From an uncultured Pseudomonadota bacterium (GTDB lineage: Bacteria > Pseudomonadota > Gammaproteobacteria > Burkholderiales > Burkholderiaceae_C): a DNA stretch of 64,000 nt. Shown here in pieces: positions 52,825-63,079 of the stretch. A program made the translations under genes and the position numbers. The notes under the pieces were generated by a model that saw nothing but the letters and a program-made list of their open reading frames with translations, was not told the origin of the DNA and did not search any database. The stretch covers positions 1,178,001-1,242,000 of the forward strand of contig CAMFIB010000001.1 of NCBI GenBank assembly GCA_945952465.1, in the 5' to 3' direction. Each line of letters starts with the position of its first letter. Positions within the stretch are counted from its first letter, which is position 1.

Positions 52825-53270
52825 CAGGCGATGGCCGCGAGCCCGGCGATGGCGAGCGCGTAGCCCTGCACACCGAAGCCGGCCATCACGGCGCGCGCCA
52901 CCGGCGAGATGTAGGAGTGGTGGCGGAAGGCCTCGCGGGCGTGAACGTTGGAGATGTGCAGCTCGATGACGCGCACCGCCGCGCCCTTGATCGCGTCGTG
53001 CAGCGCCACGCTGGTGTGGGTGTAGGCGCCGGCGTTGAAGACCACGCCGGCCAGCGTGCCGGCGGCCTGCGCGCGGCCGGCCTCGTGCAGCCAGCCGACC
53101 AGTTCGCCCTCGTGGTTGCTCTGGCGGAAATCGAGCGTGAAGCCATGCTGCGCGCAGGCCTGCGCGCAGAGCTTTTCCACGTCGGCCAGCGTGGTCGCGC
53201 CGTAGACCTCGGGCTCGCGGGTGCCGAGCAGGTTGAGGTTGGGGCCGTTGAGGACGAGGACGGTGGACAT
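52824..53270 (-). CDS. aroQ: Type II 3-dehydroquinate dehydratase
   Basis: Third step of the shikimate pathway. The 148-residue enzyme begins [20 protein letters not shown] with the catalytic Tyr in EVYGATTL, the [13 protein letters not shown] loop, and [17 protein letters not shown] with the substrate-binding His and Arg. Co-transcribed with arfB. aroC, the last shikimate enzyme, is 1.3 kb away. Confidence 0.96.
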   Translation of the reverse strand: MSTVLVLNGPNLNLLGTREPEVYGATTLADVEKLCAQACAQHGFTLDFRQSNHEGELVGWLHEAGRAQAAGTLAGVVFNAGAYTHTSVALHDAIKGAAVRVIELHISNVHAREAFRHHSYISPVARAVMAGFGVQGYALAIAGLAAIA

Positions 53271-53361
53271 GGAGGAAAGCCTTGGATGGACAGTCGCGAG
53301 GGTAACAAATTGGCGGCTCGCGGCGGTGGAACAACCCGCATTTTCGGTTCAAATCGGCGCG

Positions 53362-54240
53362 GTGAAAGCGCGCCATTTCCTCCAGCTGCTGATGCTCTCC
53401 GCGCTGTGGGGCGCGTCCTTCATGTTCATCCGCATCGCCAGCCCGGTGCTGGGGCCGCTGGTGCTGGCGCTGCTGCGCATCGGCATGGCCACCGCCACGC
53501 TGGCGCTGCTGATGGCGGTGATGCGCGAGGCCTGGGCACTGCACGCCTGGCGCCGCATGCTGCCGCTGGCCGCGCTGTCGGTCGCCGTGCCCTTCCTGCT
53601 CTACGCCTGGGCCGGGCTGCGGCTGCCGGCCGGCTACAGCGCGCTATTGAACTGCACGGCGGTGCTGTTCGGCTACCTGTTCTCGGTGGTGCTGAAGGAA
53701 GACCAGCTCACCCCCACCAAGCTGGCCGGCTGCGCGGTCGGCATGGCCGGCGTGGCGATGGTGGTGCGGCTCGGCCCGGTGGCGCCGACGCCCGACGTGG
53801 TGCTGGCGGCTTCGGCCTGCGTCGTCGCCGCCGCCTGCTACGGCGTCTGTACGCCGCTGATGAAGCGGCTGACCCGCAGCATCAACCCGCTGGCGCTGGC
53901 AGCGGGCATCCATGTGCTGGGACTGATGCTGGTGGTGCCGGGAGGCATCGTCGGCTGGCCCCGTGCCACCTTCACACCGATGGCGCTGTTCGCCACCGCG
54001 ATGCTGGGCGTGGTGGCCTCCGGCATCGCCTACTGGGTGCATCTGCGGCTGATCAGCCATTTGTCGCCGGTGGCGGCGCTGAGCCCGGCCTTTCTGGTGC
54101 CGGTGTTCGGCGTGACCTGGGGCGCGGTGTTCCTGAACGAGCCGCTCGGCGCCGGCATCTACCTGGGCGGCGCGCTGGTGCTGCTGGCCTGCGCGCTGGT
54201 CTGCGGGGTCGACTTGCGGCGCCGGCCGCTGAAACCTTAG
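53362..54240 (+). CDS. EamA family (DMT) transporter
   Basis: The 292-residue inner-membrane protein has ten predicted helices in two EamA halves ([21 protein letters not shown] and [20 protein letters not shown]). Such proteins export amino acids or other metabolites. GTG at 53362 ([13 protein letters not shown]) is chosen because the frame upstream overlaps the aroQ promoter. Tail-to-tail overlap of 4 nt with aroC. Confidence 0.88.
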   Translation: MKARHFLQLLMLSALWGASFMFIRIASPVLGPLVLALLRIGMATATLALLMAVMREAWALHAWRRMLPLAALSVAVPFLLYAWAGLRLPAGYSALLNCTAVLFGYLFSVVLKEDQLTPTKLAGCAVGMAGVAMVVRLGPVAPTPDVVLAASACVVAAACYGVCTPLMKRLTRSINPLALAAGIHVLGLMLVVPGGIVGWPRATFTPMALFATAMLGVVASGIAYWVHLRLISHLSPVAALSPAFLVPVFGVTWGAVFLNEPLGAGIYLGGALVLLACALVCGVDLRRRPLKP

Positions 54241-55334
54241 CCCGCCGAAGCCGGGATCGCCGCCAGCGGCGCGGCCACGTCGCCGCACTGCGCGCGGTGG
54301 CGCAGCGCGTGTTCCATCACCACCAGCGCCAGCATGGCCTCGGCGATTGGCGTCGCGCGGATGCCGACGCAGGGGTCGTGGCGGCCCTTGGTGATGACTT
54401 CGGTGCTCTCGCCGTTGATGTTGATGCTTTCGCGCGGCGTGAGGATGGAGCTGGTCGGCTTGATTGCGATCTGCACCTCCAGGTCCTGCCCGGTGCTGAT
54501 GCCGCCCAGCACGCCGCCCGCGTTGTTGCCGCGGAAGCCGTCGGGCGACAGCGAGTCGCCGTGCGTGCTGCCGCGCTGCGAGACGCTGGCGAAGCCGGCG
54601 CCGATCTCCACGCCCTTCACCGCATTGATGCCCATCATCGCGAAGGCGATGTCGGCGTCGAGCTTGTCGAACAGCGGCTGGCCCAGGCCCACCGGCATCT
54701 GGCTGGCGGTGACGCGGATGCGCGCGCCGCAGGAGTCGCCGCCCTTGCGCAGCGCCTCCATGTAGGCCTCGATGGCCGACACATCGGCCATCGGCGCGAA
54801 GAAGGGGTTGTTCGGCACATGCGACCAGTCCTCGAACGGAATCTGCAGCTCGCCGACCTGCGTCATGCAGCCGCGGAAGGTGGTGCCGAATTGCGCCTGC
54901 AGCCACTTCTTGGCCACCGCGCCGGCCGCCACCATGGGCGCGGTCAGCCGGGCCGACGAACGGCCGCCGCCGCGCGGGTCGCGCAGGCCGTATTTCTGCA
55001 AATAGGTGTAGTCGGCATGGCCGGGGCGGAAGGTCTGCAGGATGTCGCCGTAGTCCTTGCTGCGCTGGTCGGTGTTGCGGATCAGCAGGCAGATCGGCGT
55101 GCCGGTGGTCTGGCCCTGGTAGACGCCCGACAGAATCTCGACCTGGTCGGGCTCGTTGCGCTGGGTCACGAACTTGCTGGTGCCGGGCCGGCGGCGGTCC
55201 AGGTCGGGCTGGATGTCGGCCTCGGTCAGGTCCATGCCGGGCGGGCAGCCGTCGATCACGCAGCCGATGGCCGGGCCGTGCGATTCGCCGAAGTTGGTGA
55301 CTGCGAAAAGGTTGCCGAAGGTGTTGCCGCTCAT
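54237..55334 (-). CDS. aroC: Chorismate synthase
   Basis: Makes chorismate from EPSP with reduced FMN. The 365-residue product carries the three signature regions [36 protein letters not shown] and [18 protein letters not shown], plus [14 protein letters not shown]. Downstream of the CBS-domain gene by 31 bp on the same strand. Confidence 0.97.
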   Translation of the reverse strand: MSGNTFGNLFAVTNFGESHGPAIGCVIDGCPPGMDLTEADIQPDLDRRRPGTSKFVTQRNEPDQVEILSGVYQGQTTGTPICLLIRNTDQRSKDYGDILQTFRPGHADYTYLQKYGLRDPRGGGRSSARLTAPMVAAGAVAKKWLQAQFGTTFRGCMTQVGELQIPFEDWSHVPNNPFFAPMADVSAIEAYMEALRKGGDSCGARIRVTASQMPVGLGQPLFDKLDADIAFAMMGINAVKGVEIGAGFASVSQRGSTHGDSLSPDGFRGNNAGGVLGGISTGQDLEVQIAIKPTSSILTPRESININGESTEVITKGRHDPCVGIRATPIAEAMLALVVMEHALRHRAQCGDVAAPLAAIPASAG

Positions 55335-55365
55335 GCGGCGAATTATCCCAGACGGCCGCGCAGCC

Positions 55366-55821
55366 TCAGGCCTGCGATGCCGTGTCTTCGGCCGGCCAGT
55401 CGCGGATATAGGCCTTCAGCATGCGGTTCTCGAAGTTCTGGCTGTCCACCACCGCCTTGGCGACGTCGTAGAAGCTGATGACGCCCATCAGCATCTTGCG
55501 GTTCATCACCGGCATGTAGCGGGCGTGGCGCTCCAGCATCATGCGGCGCACCTCGTCGAGTTCGGTTTCGAGGGTGCAGGTCACGGGCGCGTCGTCCATC
55601 ACCGAACGCACCGTGGCATTGCCGAGCGCGCCGTTGTTGCGGGCGACCAGATGAATGACCTCACGGAACGTCAGCATGCCGACCAGGTCGCCATGCTCCA
55701 TCACCGCGAGCGAACCGATGTCGAACTGCGACATGGTCTGCACCGCCTGCGACAGGCTTTCCTCGGGGTTGATGGTGTAGAGCGTGCCGCCCTTCACACG
55801 CATGATGTCCGAAACTTTCAT
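55366..55821 (-). CDS. CBS domain-containing protein
   Basis: The 151-residue protein consists of two CBS motifs (about 8-60 and 72-127), [11 protein letters not shown] ending the second, with no other domain. Such stand-alone pairs bind adenosine nucleotides and regulate partner enzymes. AAAAGGGAGC precedes the ATG. First gene of a likely unit with aroC. Confidence 0.9.
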   Translation of the reverse strand: MKVSDIMRVKGGTLYTINPEESLSQAVQTMSQFDIGSLAVMEHGDLVGMLTFREVIHLVARNNGALGNATVRSVMDDAPVTCTLETELDEVRRMMLERHARYMPVMNRKMLMGVISFYDVAKAVVDSQNFENRMLKAYIRDWPAEDTASQA

Positions 55822-55881
55822 GATCTTGCTCCCTTTTGTCTCTGTTCTGGCCTTGACGCGTACAGGACGCCTCCCCGTGCC

Positions 55882-55909
55882 AATATAGCCCACAATCTTC
55901 GAGATTCAA
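55882..55909 (-). promoter_or_regulatory. Putative sigma-70 promoter of the CBS gene
   Basis: Minus-strand TTGAAT (55904-55909) and TATATT (55882-55887) with 16 bp between them, about 60 bp upstream of the CBS ATG. Confidence 0.45.
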
Positions 55910-55973
55910 CGCCTGTCCGGGGCACCGGTCAAGCGGCAGACACATTCGTTTTCAATCCGGAGACCTCCCGCCC

Positions 55974-57284
55974 ATGCCCGGCCATTCCGACCCCGGCTTC
56001 GACACGCTGGCGCTGCACGCCGGCGCCAAACCCGACCCCGCCACCGGCGCCCGCGCCGTGCCCATCCACCTGAGCACGTCCTTCGTGTTCGAGTCGAGCG
56101 ACCATGCGGCGGCGCTGTTCAACCTGGAGCGCTCCGGCCATGTCTACAGCCGCATCAGCAACCCGACCAACGCGGTGCTGGAGCAGCGCGTCGCCGCGCT
56201 CGACGGCGGCATCGGCGCCATCACCACCGCCAGCGGCCAGGCCGCACTGCACCTGGCCGTCGCCACGCTGATGGGCGCTGGCGGCCACATCGTTGCCAGC
56301 ACCGCGCTGTACGGCGGCTCGCAGAACCTGCTGCACTACACGATGCGGCGCTTCGGCATCGCCACCACCTTCGTCAAGCCGGGCGACCTCGACGGCTGGC
56401 GCGGCGCGATCCGGCCCGAAACCCGGCTGCTGTTCGGCGAGACGGTGGGCAACCCGGGTCTGGACGTGCTCGACATCCCCAACGTGAGCGCCATCGCCCA
56501 CGAGGCTGGCGTGCCGCTGCTGGTCGATTCCACCTTCACCACGCCGTGGCTGATGAAGCCGCTGGAGCTGGGCGCCGACCTGGTCTTCCACTCCGCCACC
56601 AAGTTCCTCAGTGGCCACGGCACCGTGATCGGCGGCGTGCTGGTCGATGGCGGCAGCTTCGACTGGGGCGGCCCGAAAGCGGCCGGCAAATTCGGCGAAC
56701 TGACCGCGCCTTACGACGGCTTCCACGACATGGTGTTCGACGAGGAATCGACCGTTGGCGCCTTTCTGCTGCGTGCCCGCCGCGAAGGCCTGCGCGACTT
56801 CGGCGCCTGCATGAGCCCGCACACGGCCTGGCTCATTCTTCAGGGCGTGGAGACGCTGCCGCTGCGCATGGCGCGACACATGGAGAACACCGCCAAGGTG
56901 GTCGAATTCCTTGCGGCCCACCCTTTCGTGGCGCGCGTCGGCCACCCGCTGCTCGAATCGCACCCCAGCCACGCGCTGGCCAGGAAACTGCTGCCGCGCG
57001 GTGCCGGCTCGGTGTTCAGCTTCGACATCAAGGGCAACCGCGAACAGGGCAAGCGTTTCATCGAGACGCTCAAGCTGTTCAGCCACCTCGCCAATGTGGG
57101 CGACTGCCGCAGCTTGGTCATTCACCCCGCCAGCACCACGCACTTCCGCATGAGCGACGAGGCGCTGGCGGCCGGCGGCATTTCGCAAGGCACGATCCGG
57201 CTCTCCATCGGCCTGGAAGACCCGGCCGATTTGATCGACGACCTGAAGCGCGCGCTGAAGGCGGCGGAAAAGGCGGGCGCCTGA
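55974..57284 (+). CDS. metY: O-acetylhomoserine aminocarboxypropyltransferase
   Basis: PLP enzyme that makes homocysteine (or methionine) from O-acetylhomoserine and sulfide (or thiol). The 436-residue length and the extra segment around 225-275 fit MetY rather than the shorter MetZ/MetB. K210 in HSATKFLSGHGTVIGG binds PLP; other motifs are YSRISNPTNAVLEQRVAALDGG and STTHFRMSDEALAAGG. CCGGAGA precedes the ATG. Overlaps the next gene as TGATG. Confidence 0.93.
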   Translation: MPGHSDPGFDTLALHAGAKPDPATGARAVPIHLSTSFVFESSDHAAALFNLERSGHVYSRISNPTNAVLEQRVAALDGGIGAITTASGQAALHLAVATLMGAGGHIVASTALYGGSQNLLHYTMRRFGIATTFVKPGDLDGWRGAIRPETRLLFGETVGNPGLDVLDIPNVSAIAHEAGVPLLVDSTFTTPWLMKPLELGADLVFHSATKFLSGHGTVIGGVLVDGGSFDWGGPKAAGKFGELTAPYDGFHDMVFDEESTVGAFLLRARREGLRDFGACMSPHTAWLILQGVETLPLRMARHMENTAKVVEFLAAHPFVARVGHPLLESHPSHALARKLLPRGAGSVFSFDIKGNREQGKRFIETLKLFSHLANVGDCRSLVIHPASTTHFRMSDEALAAGGISQGTIRLSIGLEDPADLIDDLKRALKAAEKAGA

Positions 57285-58090
57285 TGCTCATCGACCTGAA
57301 CGGCGCCACCATCTACGCCTACACCGGCGGCAAGGCCTTCGACGCCGCCAAGCCCACGCTGATTCTTGTGCATGGCGTGCTGAACGACCACAGCGTCTGG
57401 ATCCTGCAGAGCCGCTACATCGCCCACCACGGGTGGAACGTGCTGGCCATCGACCAGCCCGGCCTCGGCCGCAGCGGCGGCGAGCCCCTGCGCTCGGTGG
57501 AAGAAGGCGCCGACTTCGTGCTGGCGCTGATGGACGCGCTGAAGCTGGAGCGCGCGGCACTGGCCGGCCACAGCTTCGGCTCACTGATCGCGCTGGAGGC
57601 CGCCGCCCGCGCGCCGCACCGCGTCAGCCACCTGGGGCTGGTCGGCACCGCGTTCCCGATGCGGGTGTCGCCGGCGCTGCTGGAGAACTCGGTGAAGGCG
57701 CCGATGCAGGCCATCGACATGGTGAACGCGTTCTCGCATTCCACGCTGGCGCCGCCGCCCTCCTCGCTTGGCCCCGGCACCTGGCTGTACGGCGGCTCGC
57801 GGGCGCTGATGCGGCGGGTGCTGGCCAGCAACACGAAGGAAAACGTGTTCCACGCCGGCTTCAAGGCCTGCGACGACTACCGGGGCGGCGAAGCGGCGAT
57901 GGAAAAAGTGGCCTGCCCGACCGCCTTCATCCTTGGCGCGGCCGACCAGATGACGCCGCCCAAGGCCGCGCAGGCGCTGGTCTCGCGCGCCCGACACGCT
58001 ACGGTGACGCAGCTCGACGCCGGCCACGCGGTGATGAGCGAGGCGCCGGACGGCACCTTGCGGGGCTTGATGGACCTGTTGCGGCGCTGA
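57284..58090 (+). CDS. Alpha/beta-fold hydrolase
   Basis: The 268-residue hydrolase has the oxyanion HGVLNDHSVW, nucleophile elbow G-H-S-F-G (Ser near 97), acid Asp in LGAADQMTPP and catalytic His in LDAGHAVMSEAP. Substrate unknown. Its ATG overlaps the metY stop, so it may act in methionine/homoserine ester metabolism, but that is context only. Confidence 0.9.
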   Translation: MLIDLNGATIYAYTGGKAFDAAKPTLILVHGVLNDHSVWILQSRYIAHHGWNVLAIDQPGLGRSGGEPLRSVEEGADFVLALMDALKLERAALAGHSFGSLIALEAAARAPHRVSHLGLVGTAFPMRVSPALLENSVKAPMQAIDMVNAFSHSTLAPPPSSLGPGTWLYGGSRALMRRVLASNTKENVFHAGFKACDDYRGGEAAMEKVACPTAFILGAADQMTPPKAAQALVSRARHATVTQLDAGHAVMSEAPDGTLRGLMDLLRR

Positions 58091-58125
58091 CACCCCGGCG
58101 CTGCGGCCTTGGGGTTCCGGCCTTC

Positions 58126-59067
58126 CTAGGCGTCTTGCGCGATGCGGGCGCCAGCCGCTATCCACGGCACCAGTTCGGCCATGGGCAGGGGCTTGCTGAA
58201 CCAGTAACCCTGGCCCAGGTCGCAGCCGCGCGCCAGCAGGTAGTCGTGCTGCTCGCGGGTTTCAATGCCTTCGGCGATCACCATCATGCCCAGCCCGTGC
58301 GCAATGGAGATGATGGCGGTGGTGACGACCGACGCATTGCGGCCATGCGGCAGGTCGTGCACGAAGGACTGGTCGATCTTGATCCAGTCCACCGTGAAAC
58401 GGGTCAGGTACGACAGGCTGGAATAGCCGGTGCCGAAGTCGTCGATCGAGACGGCCACGCCCATCGCGCGGATGGTGTTGAGCGTCTGGATGGTGAGTTC
58501 GGCTTCCATCACGAACACGCCCTCCGTGATCTCCAGCTCCAGCATGTTGGGCTCGAGGCCGCTGTCTTCCAGCGCCGAGCGCACCAGCTCGGGCAGGTCG
58601 GGCTGGGCGAACTGCGCGGGGCTGAGGTTCACCGCCAGGCCCAGCCGGCAGCCCAGCTCGGCCTGCATCCGCGCAGACTCCTGGCAGGCGGTGCGCAGCA
58701 CCCAGCGACCAATGGCCTGGATGAGTTCGGGTTCGTCTTCGGCCACCGGTATGAATTCGGCCGGGGGCACCACCCCGAATTCGCGGCTGTTCCAGCGCAG
58801 CAGGGCCTCGATGCCCATGATCTCCCTGGTTTCCAGATCGAACTGGGGCTGGTACACGAGGTGGAATTCGCCACGGGCGATGGCGCGGTGCAGCGCGTCG
58901 GCCATGCCGGGGCGCTGCGTGCGCGTGGCGGAGTCGCCCCGGGGTGAGAACTGCCCCGGGCGGCGGCCGGAGCCTCTGGGCGGGTGGGAAGCTGGCGTGC
59001 CCGGGCCGAGGTTGAAAACCGCGGGCGAAGAAGAATCGCCAGCGCTGCGCGGGGGCTGGAAAAGCAT
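58126..59067 (-). CDS. EAL domain protein (c-di-GMP phosphodiesterase)
   Basis: The 313-residue cytoplasmic protein has a Pro/Gly-rich N-terminus of about 55 residues and a full EAL domain (about 58-300). Active-site motifs are intact: IEALLRW, NLSPAQFAQPDL, EITEGV, DDFGTGYSSLSYL, KIDQSFV and EGIE. It should degrade cyclic di-GMP to pGpG. The start is uncertain; MADALHRAIARG (near 58905) is an alternative. Confidence 0.88.
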   Translation of the reverse strand: MLFQPPRSAGDSSSPAVFNLGPGTPASHPPRGSGRRPGQFSPRGDSATRTQRPGMADALHRAIARGEFHLVYQPQFDLETREIMGIEALLRWNSREFGVVPPAEFIPVAEDEPELIQAIGRWVLRTACQESARMQAELGCRLGLAVNLSPAQFAQPDLPELVRSALEDSGLEPNMLELEITEGVFVMEAELTIQTLNTIRAMGVAVSIDDFGTGYSSLSYLTRFTVDWIKIDQSFVHDLPHGRNASVVTTAIISIAHGLGMMVIAEGIETREQHDYLLARGCDLGQGYWFSKPLPMAELVPWIAAGARIAQDA

Positions 59068-59164
59068 GGGTTCTAGGATAGTGCGCCGCCGTTTCCGTCA
59101 AGCCCGGAGATGGCGGGATTTGACGGGGTTATTTTCAGGAGAACGCGGCCGGAACCCGGTTGGC

Positions 59165-59226
59165 GCTATCAAAATTCATAGCACCTCAGCCAGGCGCAGC
59201 GCCGACATGCGGCTATTTTTCCATAG
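59165..59226 (-). repeat. Dispersed repeat, family 1, copy F, at the end of the YihY gene
   Basis: GCTATCAAAATTCATAGC, a variable part, AGCGCCGACATGCGGC and CTATTTTTCCATAG follow the pattern of the other copies. It supplies the last 16 codons and the stop of the YihY gene. Confidence 0.65.
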
Positions 59227-60381
59227 ATTCCCGACCGAATCTGTCTCAGGAAGCAACAGTTCCGACACCAGCGGCGCGACGGCGGTGGTGTCGGGGTTGG
59301 CCAGCATCACGTAGCGGCAATCGGGCGACTGGCCGGCACTGTCGAGCTGGCCGATCCAGTCGAGCCGGGTCAGCACCGCCAGCACCGGCTCCAGCTCCAG
59401 CCCGTCCACCCGGATGGCCTCGACCAGGCTGGGCATGGTCAGCCCCTTGGCGGGGGTGTCGCGCGCCGCGCGCAGCTTCTGCAGCACCTCGATGGCCAAC
59501 TGGAATTCCCAGCCGTTGGCATGGGGCCGCCGCACCACCCCGCTCAGCAGCACCGGCAGATACGCGGCGATCACGGCGCCCAGCAGCACGATGACCCAAC
59601 CCACGTAGATCCAGACCAGCAGGATGGGCAGCGTGGCGAAGGCGCCGTAGACCATGGAATAGGTCGGCACGAAGGCGATGTACAGGCCGAGCAGCTTCTT
59701 GGCTATTTCGATGCCGACCGACACGAACAGCCCGCCGGCGAAGGCATGGCCCCATTTGACGCTGGTGTTGGGCACGTAGCGGTACATCGCCGCCATGCCG
59801 CCGGCCAGCAGGAAGAACTCCACCGTGTCGAGCACGAAGCGCAGGCCGCCCGGCATGCCGCCGACCAGGCCCTGCGACACGGACACGGCGTACGAGGTGG
59901 TGGCCAGGCTGGCGCCGAGGATCAGCGGGCCCAGCGTGATCGTGGCCCAGTAGATGAGCACCCGCTGCCCGAGGGGCCGCTCGTGGCGCACCCGCCAGAT
60001 CGCGTTCAGCGTGCGGTCGATGGTCAGCGTGAGCGCCAGCGCGGTGAAGAACAGCACGCCGAAACCCACCACGCCCAGCCGGCTGGCCTTGCCGGCGAAC
60101 TGCGTCAGGTAGCCCAGCACCTGCTTGGCGATGTTGTCGGGAATGAGGCTGTCGACCAGCCAGGTCTGCAGCGCGACCTGCAGCTTGGCAAAGATGGGGA
60201 AGGCGGTGAACAGCGCCAGCGCCACCGTGAAGAACGGCACCATCGCGATGCTGGTGGTGAAGGTCAGGCTGCTGGCGCTCAGGCCCAGGTGGTCTTCCCG
60301 GAAGCGTTCGCGCAGTGTGAGCAGCGTGTTCTTCCAGGGAAAGCGCGTCAGCTCGTCGAGCAGGCTTTGGGTCTTGGTCAC
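59176..60381 (-). CDS. YihY/virulence factor BrkB family membrane protein
   Basis: The 401-residue protein starts at GTG (TKTQSLLDELTRFPWKNTL). Six predicted membrane helices (about 35-270) include the family pattern GHAFAGGLFVSVGIEIAKK and the cytoplasmic C-terminal part (about 275-385) looks like a winged helix. Its function is unknown despite the old RNase BN name. The last 16 residues (ending MSALRLAEVL) are encoded by a dispersed repeat, so the native C-terminus may have been altered. Confidence 0.9.
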   Translation of the reverse strand: MTKTQSLLDELTRFPWKNTLLTLRERFREDHLGLSASSLTFTTSIAMVPFFTVALALFTAFPIFAKLQVALQTWLVDSLIPDNIAKQVLGYLTQFAGKASRLGVVGFGVLFFTALALTLTIDRTLNAIWRVRHERPLGQRVLIYWATITLGPLILGASLATTSYAVSVSQGLVGGMPGGLRFVLDTVEFFLLAGGMAAMYRYVPNTSVKWGHAFAGGLFVSVGIEIAKKLLGLYIAFVPTYSMVYGAFATLPILLVWIYVGWVIVLLGAVIAAYLPVLLSGVVRRPHANGWEFQLAIEVLQKLRAARDTPAKGLTMPSLVEAIRVDGLELEPVLAVLTRLDWIGQLDSAGQSPDCRYVMLANPDTTAVAPLVSELLLPETDSVGNLWKNSRMSALRLAEVL

Positions 60382-60402
60382 GGGGGCTATGATGCCACCG
60401 CC

Positions 60403-60780
60403 ATGAAAGAAGCCCCCCTGTCCGTCGCCGCCACCCGCCACCTGGCCGTGGGCTGCCTGGTGGCGCTGATCGCGCTCGGCCTCGCCTGGGAGCTGTGGCT
60501 GGCGCCGCTGCGGCCCGGCGGCTCGCTGCTGGCGCTGAAGGTGCTGCCGCTGTGCATTCCGCTGGCCGGCCTGCTGAAGAACCGCATGTACACCTACCGC
60601 TGGCTCAGCCTGTTGGTCTGGCTGTATTTCATCGAAGGCACGGTGCGCGCCGCCAGCGACACCGGCCCCAGCCGCTGGTACGCGCTGGCCGAGTTGGTGC
60701 TGTGCCTGCTGCTGTTCGTGGCCTGCGCGCTGCACGTGCGCATCCGGCTGAAGGCCGCGGCCGCACCAGCGGCCGGTTGA
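60403..60780 (+). CDS. DUF2069 domain-containing membrane protein
   Basis: The 125-residue protein has four predicted membrane helices (LAVGCLVALIALGLAWELWL and NRMYTYRWLSLLVWLYFIEG are family-typical). Function unknown. The start is 21 bp from the divergent YihY start, so the promoters overlap. No strong ribosome site is seen. Confidence 0.88.
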   Translation: MKEAPLSVAATRHLAVGCLVALIALGLAWELWLAPLRPGGSLLALKVLPLCIPLAGLLKNRMYTYRWLSLLVWLYFIEGTVRAASDTGPSRWYALAELVLCLLLFVACALHVRIRLKAAAAPAAG

Positions 60781-60799
60781 GCCGGGAGCGCTCTGCGCG

Positions 60800-62248
60800 A
60801 TGGCCGAGCTGATTCCCCTGCTGCGCGCCATCGTCGGTGACGCCCATGTGCTGGCGCGCGGCCAGGCACCCGCCACCGACCTGGCCCCGTTCGAAACCGA
60901 CTGGCGCAAGCGTTACAAGGGCATAGCCAGCGCCGTTGTTAGGCCCGGCGCTACGAAAGAGGTAGCAGAGGTGGTGCGGGCCTGCGCCGCGGCGGGCGTG
61001 GCCATCGTGCCGCAGGGCGGCAACACGGGGCTGGTCGGCGGTGCCACGCCCGACCCGAGCGGCACGCAGGTGGTGTTGAGCCTCACGCGGCTGAACCGCA
61101 TCCGCGCCGTCGATGCCGACAACCTCACACTGACCGCCGAAGCCGGCTGTGTGCTGCAGCAGGTGCAGCAGGCGGCCGACGGCGCCGGCCTGCTGTTCCC
61201 GCTCAGCCTGGCCGCCGAGGGCAGTTGCACCATCGGCGGCAACCTCGCCACCAACGCCGGCGGCACCCAGGTGCTGCGCTACGGCAATGCGCGCGACCTC
61301 TGCCTGGGGCTGGAGGTGGTCACCGCGGCGGGCGAGGTGTGGAGCGGCCTGAGCGGCCTGCGCAAGGACAACACCGGCTACGACCTGCGGCAGCTCTTCA
61401 TTGGCAGCGAAGGCACGCTGGGCATCATCACCGCCGCCACACTGAAGCTCTTCGCCAAGCCAGCGGCGCGGCTGACCGCCTGGGTTGCGGTGAACGGCGT
61501 GGCCGACGCGGTGCGGCTGCTCGGCCTGGCGCAGCGGCGGCTGGGCGCCGAGCTGACCGGCTTCGAGCTGATGAACGCCGAGGCGCTGGCGCTCGTGGGC
61601 CGCCACCACCCGCAACTGGCTGTGCCGCTGGCCGGCAGCTCGCGCCACGCGGTGCTGCTGGAGAGCAGCGACGCCGAATCCGAAGCCCACGCGCGCCAGC
61701 GGCTGGAGGGGCTGCTGGCCGACGCGATCGGCGCCGGCTGCGCGCAGGACGCGGTGGTCGCCGAAAGCCTGTCCCAGGCCGCCACGCTCTGGCAGATCCG
61801 CGAAAGCATCCCGCTGGCGCAGGCGGCCGAGGGGTTGAACATCAAACACGACATCGCCCTGCCCGCCTCGGCCATCGCCGCGTTCTGCGACGAAGCCGCC
61901 GCCCTGCTGGCGCACACCGTGCCCGGCGCGCGGCTGGTGAACTTCGGCCACCTCGGCGACGGCAACCTGCACTTCAACGTGCAGGCGCCGGCCGGTACCG
62001 ATGCCGCCACCTTCCTTCGCCAGCATGAAGCGGCCGTCAACCACGCGGTCTACGAGGCGGTGGCCCGGCACGGCGGCGCCTTCTCGGCCGAGCACGGCGT
62101 CGGCCAGCTCAAGACCCAGGAATTGGCGCGCTACGAACCACCGGTGGCGCTGGCCATGATGCGCGCGGTCAAGGCCGCGCTCGACCCGCACAACCTGCTC
62201 AACCCCGGCCGGGTGCTGGGCCCGGCGCCTAAAATCGGCCCGACCTGA
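60800..62248 (+). CDS. FAD-binding oxidoreductase (GlcD/D-2-hydroxyglutarate dehydrogenase type)
   Basis: The 482-residue flavoprotein has a VAO-type FAD domain (about 40-220; VPQGGNTGLVGGATPD, GGNLATNAGGTQVLRYGNARD, IGSEGTLGIITAATLKL) and a C-terminal FAD-linked oxidase domain with NFGHLGDGNLHFNVQAP and AEHGVGQLK. It likely oxidises a D-2-hydroxy acid; lactate, glycolate and 2-hydroxyglutarate are all possible. Confidence 0.93.
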   Translation: MAELIPLLRAIVGDAHVLARGQAPATDLAPFETDWRKRYKGIASAVVRPGATKEVAEVVRACAAAGVAIVPQGGNTGLVGGATPDPSGTQVVLSLTRLNRIRAVDADNLTLTAEAGCVLQQVQQAADGAGLLFPLSLAAEGSCTIGGNLATNAGGTQVLRYGNARDLCLGLEVVTAAGEVWSGLSGLRKDNTGYDLRQLFIGSEGTLGIITAATLKLFAKPAARLTAWVAVNGVADAVRLLGLAQRRLGAELTGFELMNAEALALVGRHHPQLAVPLAGSSRHAVLLESSDAESEAHARQRLEGLLADAIGAGCAQDAVVAESLSQAATLWQIRESIPLAQAAEGLNIKHDIALPASAIAAFCDEAAALLAHTVPGARLVNFGHLGDGNLHFNVQAPAGTDAATFLRQHEAAVNHAVYEAVARHGGAFSAEHGVGQLKTQELARYEPPVALAMMRAVKAALDPHNLLNPGRVLGPAPKIGPT

Positions 62249-62266
62249 CCGGCCCTTTCTTTCTCG

Positions 62267-63079
62267 ATGACCACCCGCCCCGTCCGATCGCAGTACGAAG
62301 ACTTCATGCGCCATGTGAACGAGCATGGCGTCTCCAAGGCCGACCGCACCGGCACCGGCACCAAGAGCGTGTTCGGCCACCAGATGCGCTTCGATCTGAA
62401 CGAGGGCTTTCCGCTGGTCACCACCAAGAAGGTGCACCTGAAGTCCATCATCGTCGAGCTGCTGTGGTTCCTCACCGGCTCCAGCAACAACAACTGGCTG
62501 CGCGAGCGCGGCGTGACGATCTGGGACGAATGGGCGCGGCCCGACGGCGACCTCGGCCCGGTCTACGGCGTGCAGTGGCGCAGTTGGCCGAAACCCGGCG
62601 GCGGCCATGTGGACCAGATCGCCGAGGTGGTCAAGACGCTGAAGGCCAACCCCGATTCGCGCCGCATCATCGTGAGCGCCTGGAACGTGGCCGAGCTGGA
62701 CCAGATGGCGCTGATGCCCTGCCACGCCTTCTTCCAGTTCTACGTGGCAGACGGCAAGCTCAGCTGCCAGCTCTACCAGCGCAGTGCCGACATCTTTCTC
62801 GGCGTGCCCTTCAACATCGCCAGCTACGCGCTGCTCACCCACATGCTGGCGCAGCAGTGCGACCTGCAGGTCGGTGACTTCGTCTGGACCGGCGGCGACT
62901 GCCACATCTACAGCAACCACGCCGAACAGGTCGCGCTGCAGTTGAGCCGCGCGCCCTTCCCTTACCCCACGCTGCACATCAAGCGCCGGCCCGACTCGAT
63001 CTTCGACTACCGCTACGACGACTTCGAGGTGCTCGACTACCAATGCCACCCTGCCATCAAGGCGCCGGTGGCGGTGTGA
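62267..63079 (+). CDS. thyA: Thymidylate synthase
   Basis: Makes dTMP from dUMP with methylene-tetrahydrofolate. The 270-residue product has the folate loop [14 protein letters not shown], the nucleophile C152 in [12 protein letters not shown], and phosphate Arg/Ser in [19 protein letters not shown]. It overlaps folA by 4 nt, which pairs dTMP synthesis with recycling of dihydrofolate. Confidence 0.98.
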   Translation: MTTRPVRSQYEDFMRHVNEHGVSKADRTGTGTKSVFGHQMRFDLNEGFPLVTTKKVHLKSIIVELLWFLTGSSNNNWLRERGVTIWDEWARPDGDLGPVYGVQWRSWPKPGGGHVDQIAEVVKTLKANPDSRRIIVSAWNVAELDQMALMPCHAFFQFYVADGKLSCQLYQRSADIFLGVPFNIASYALLTHMLAQQCDLQVGDFVWTGGDCHIYSNHAEQVALQLSRAPFPYPTLHIKRRPDSIFDYRYDDFEVLDYQCHPAIKAPVAV

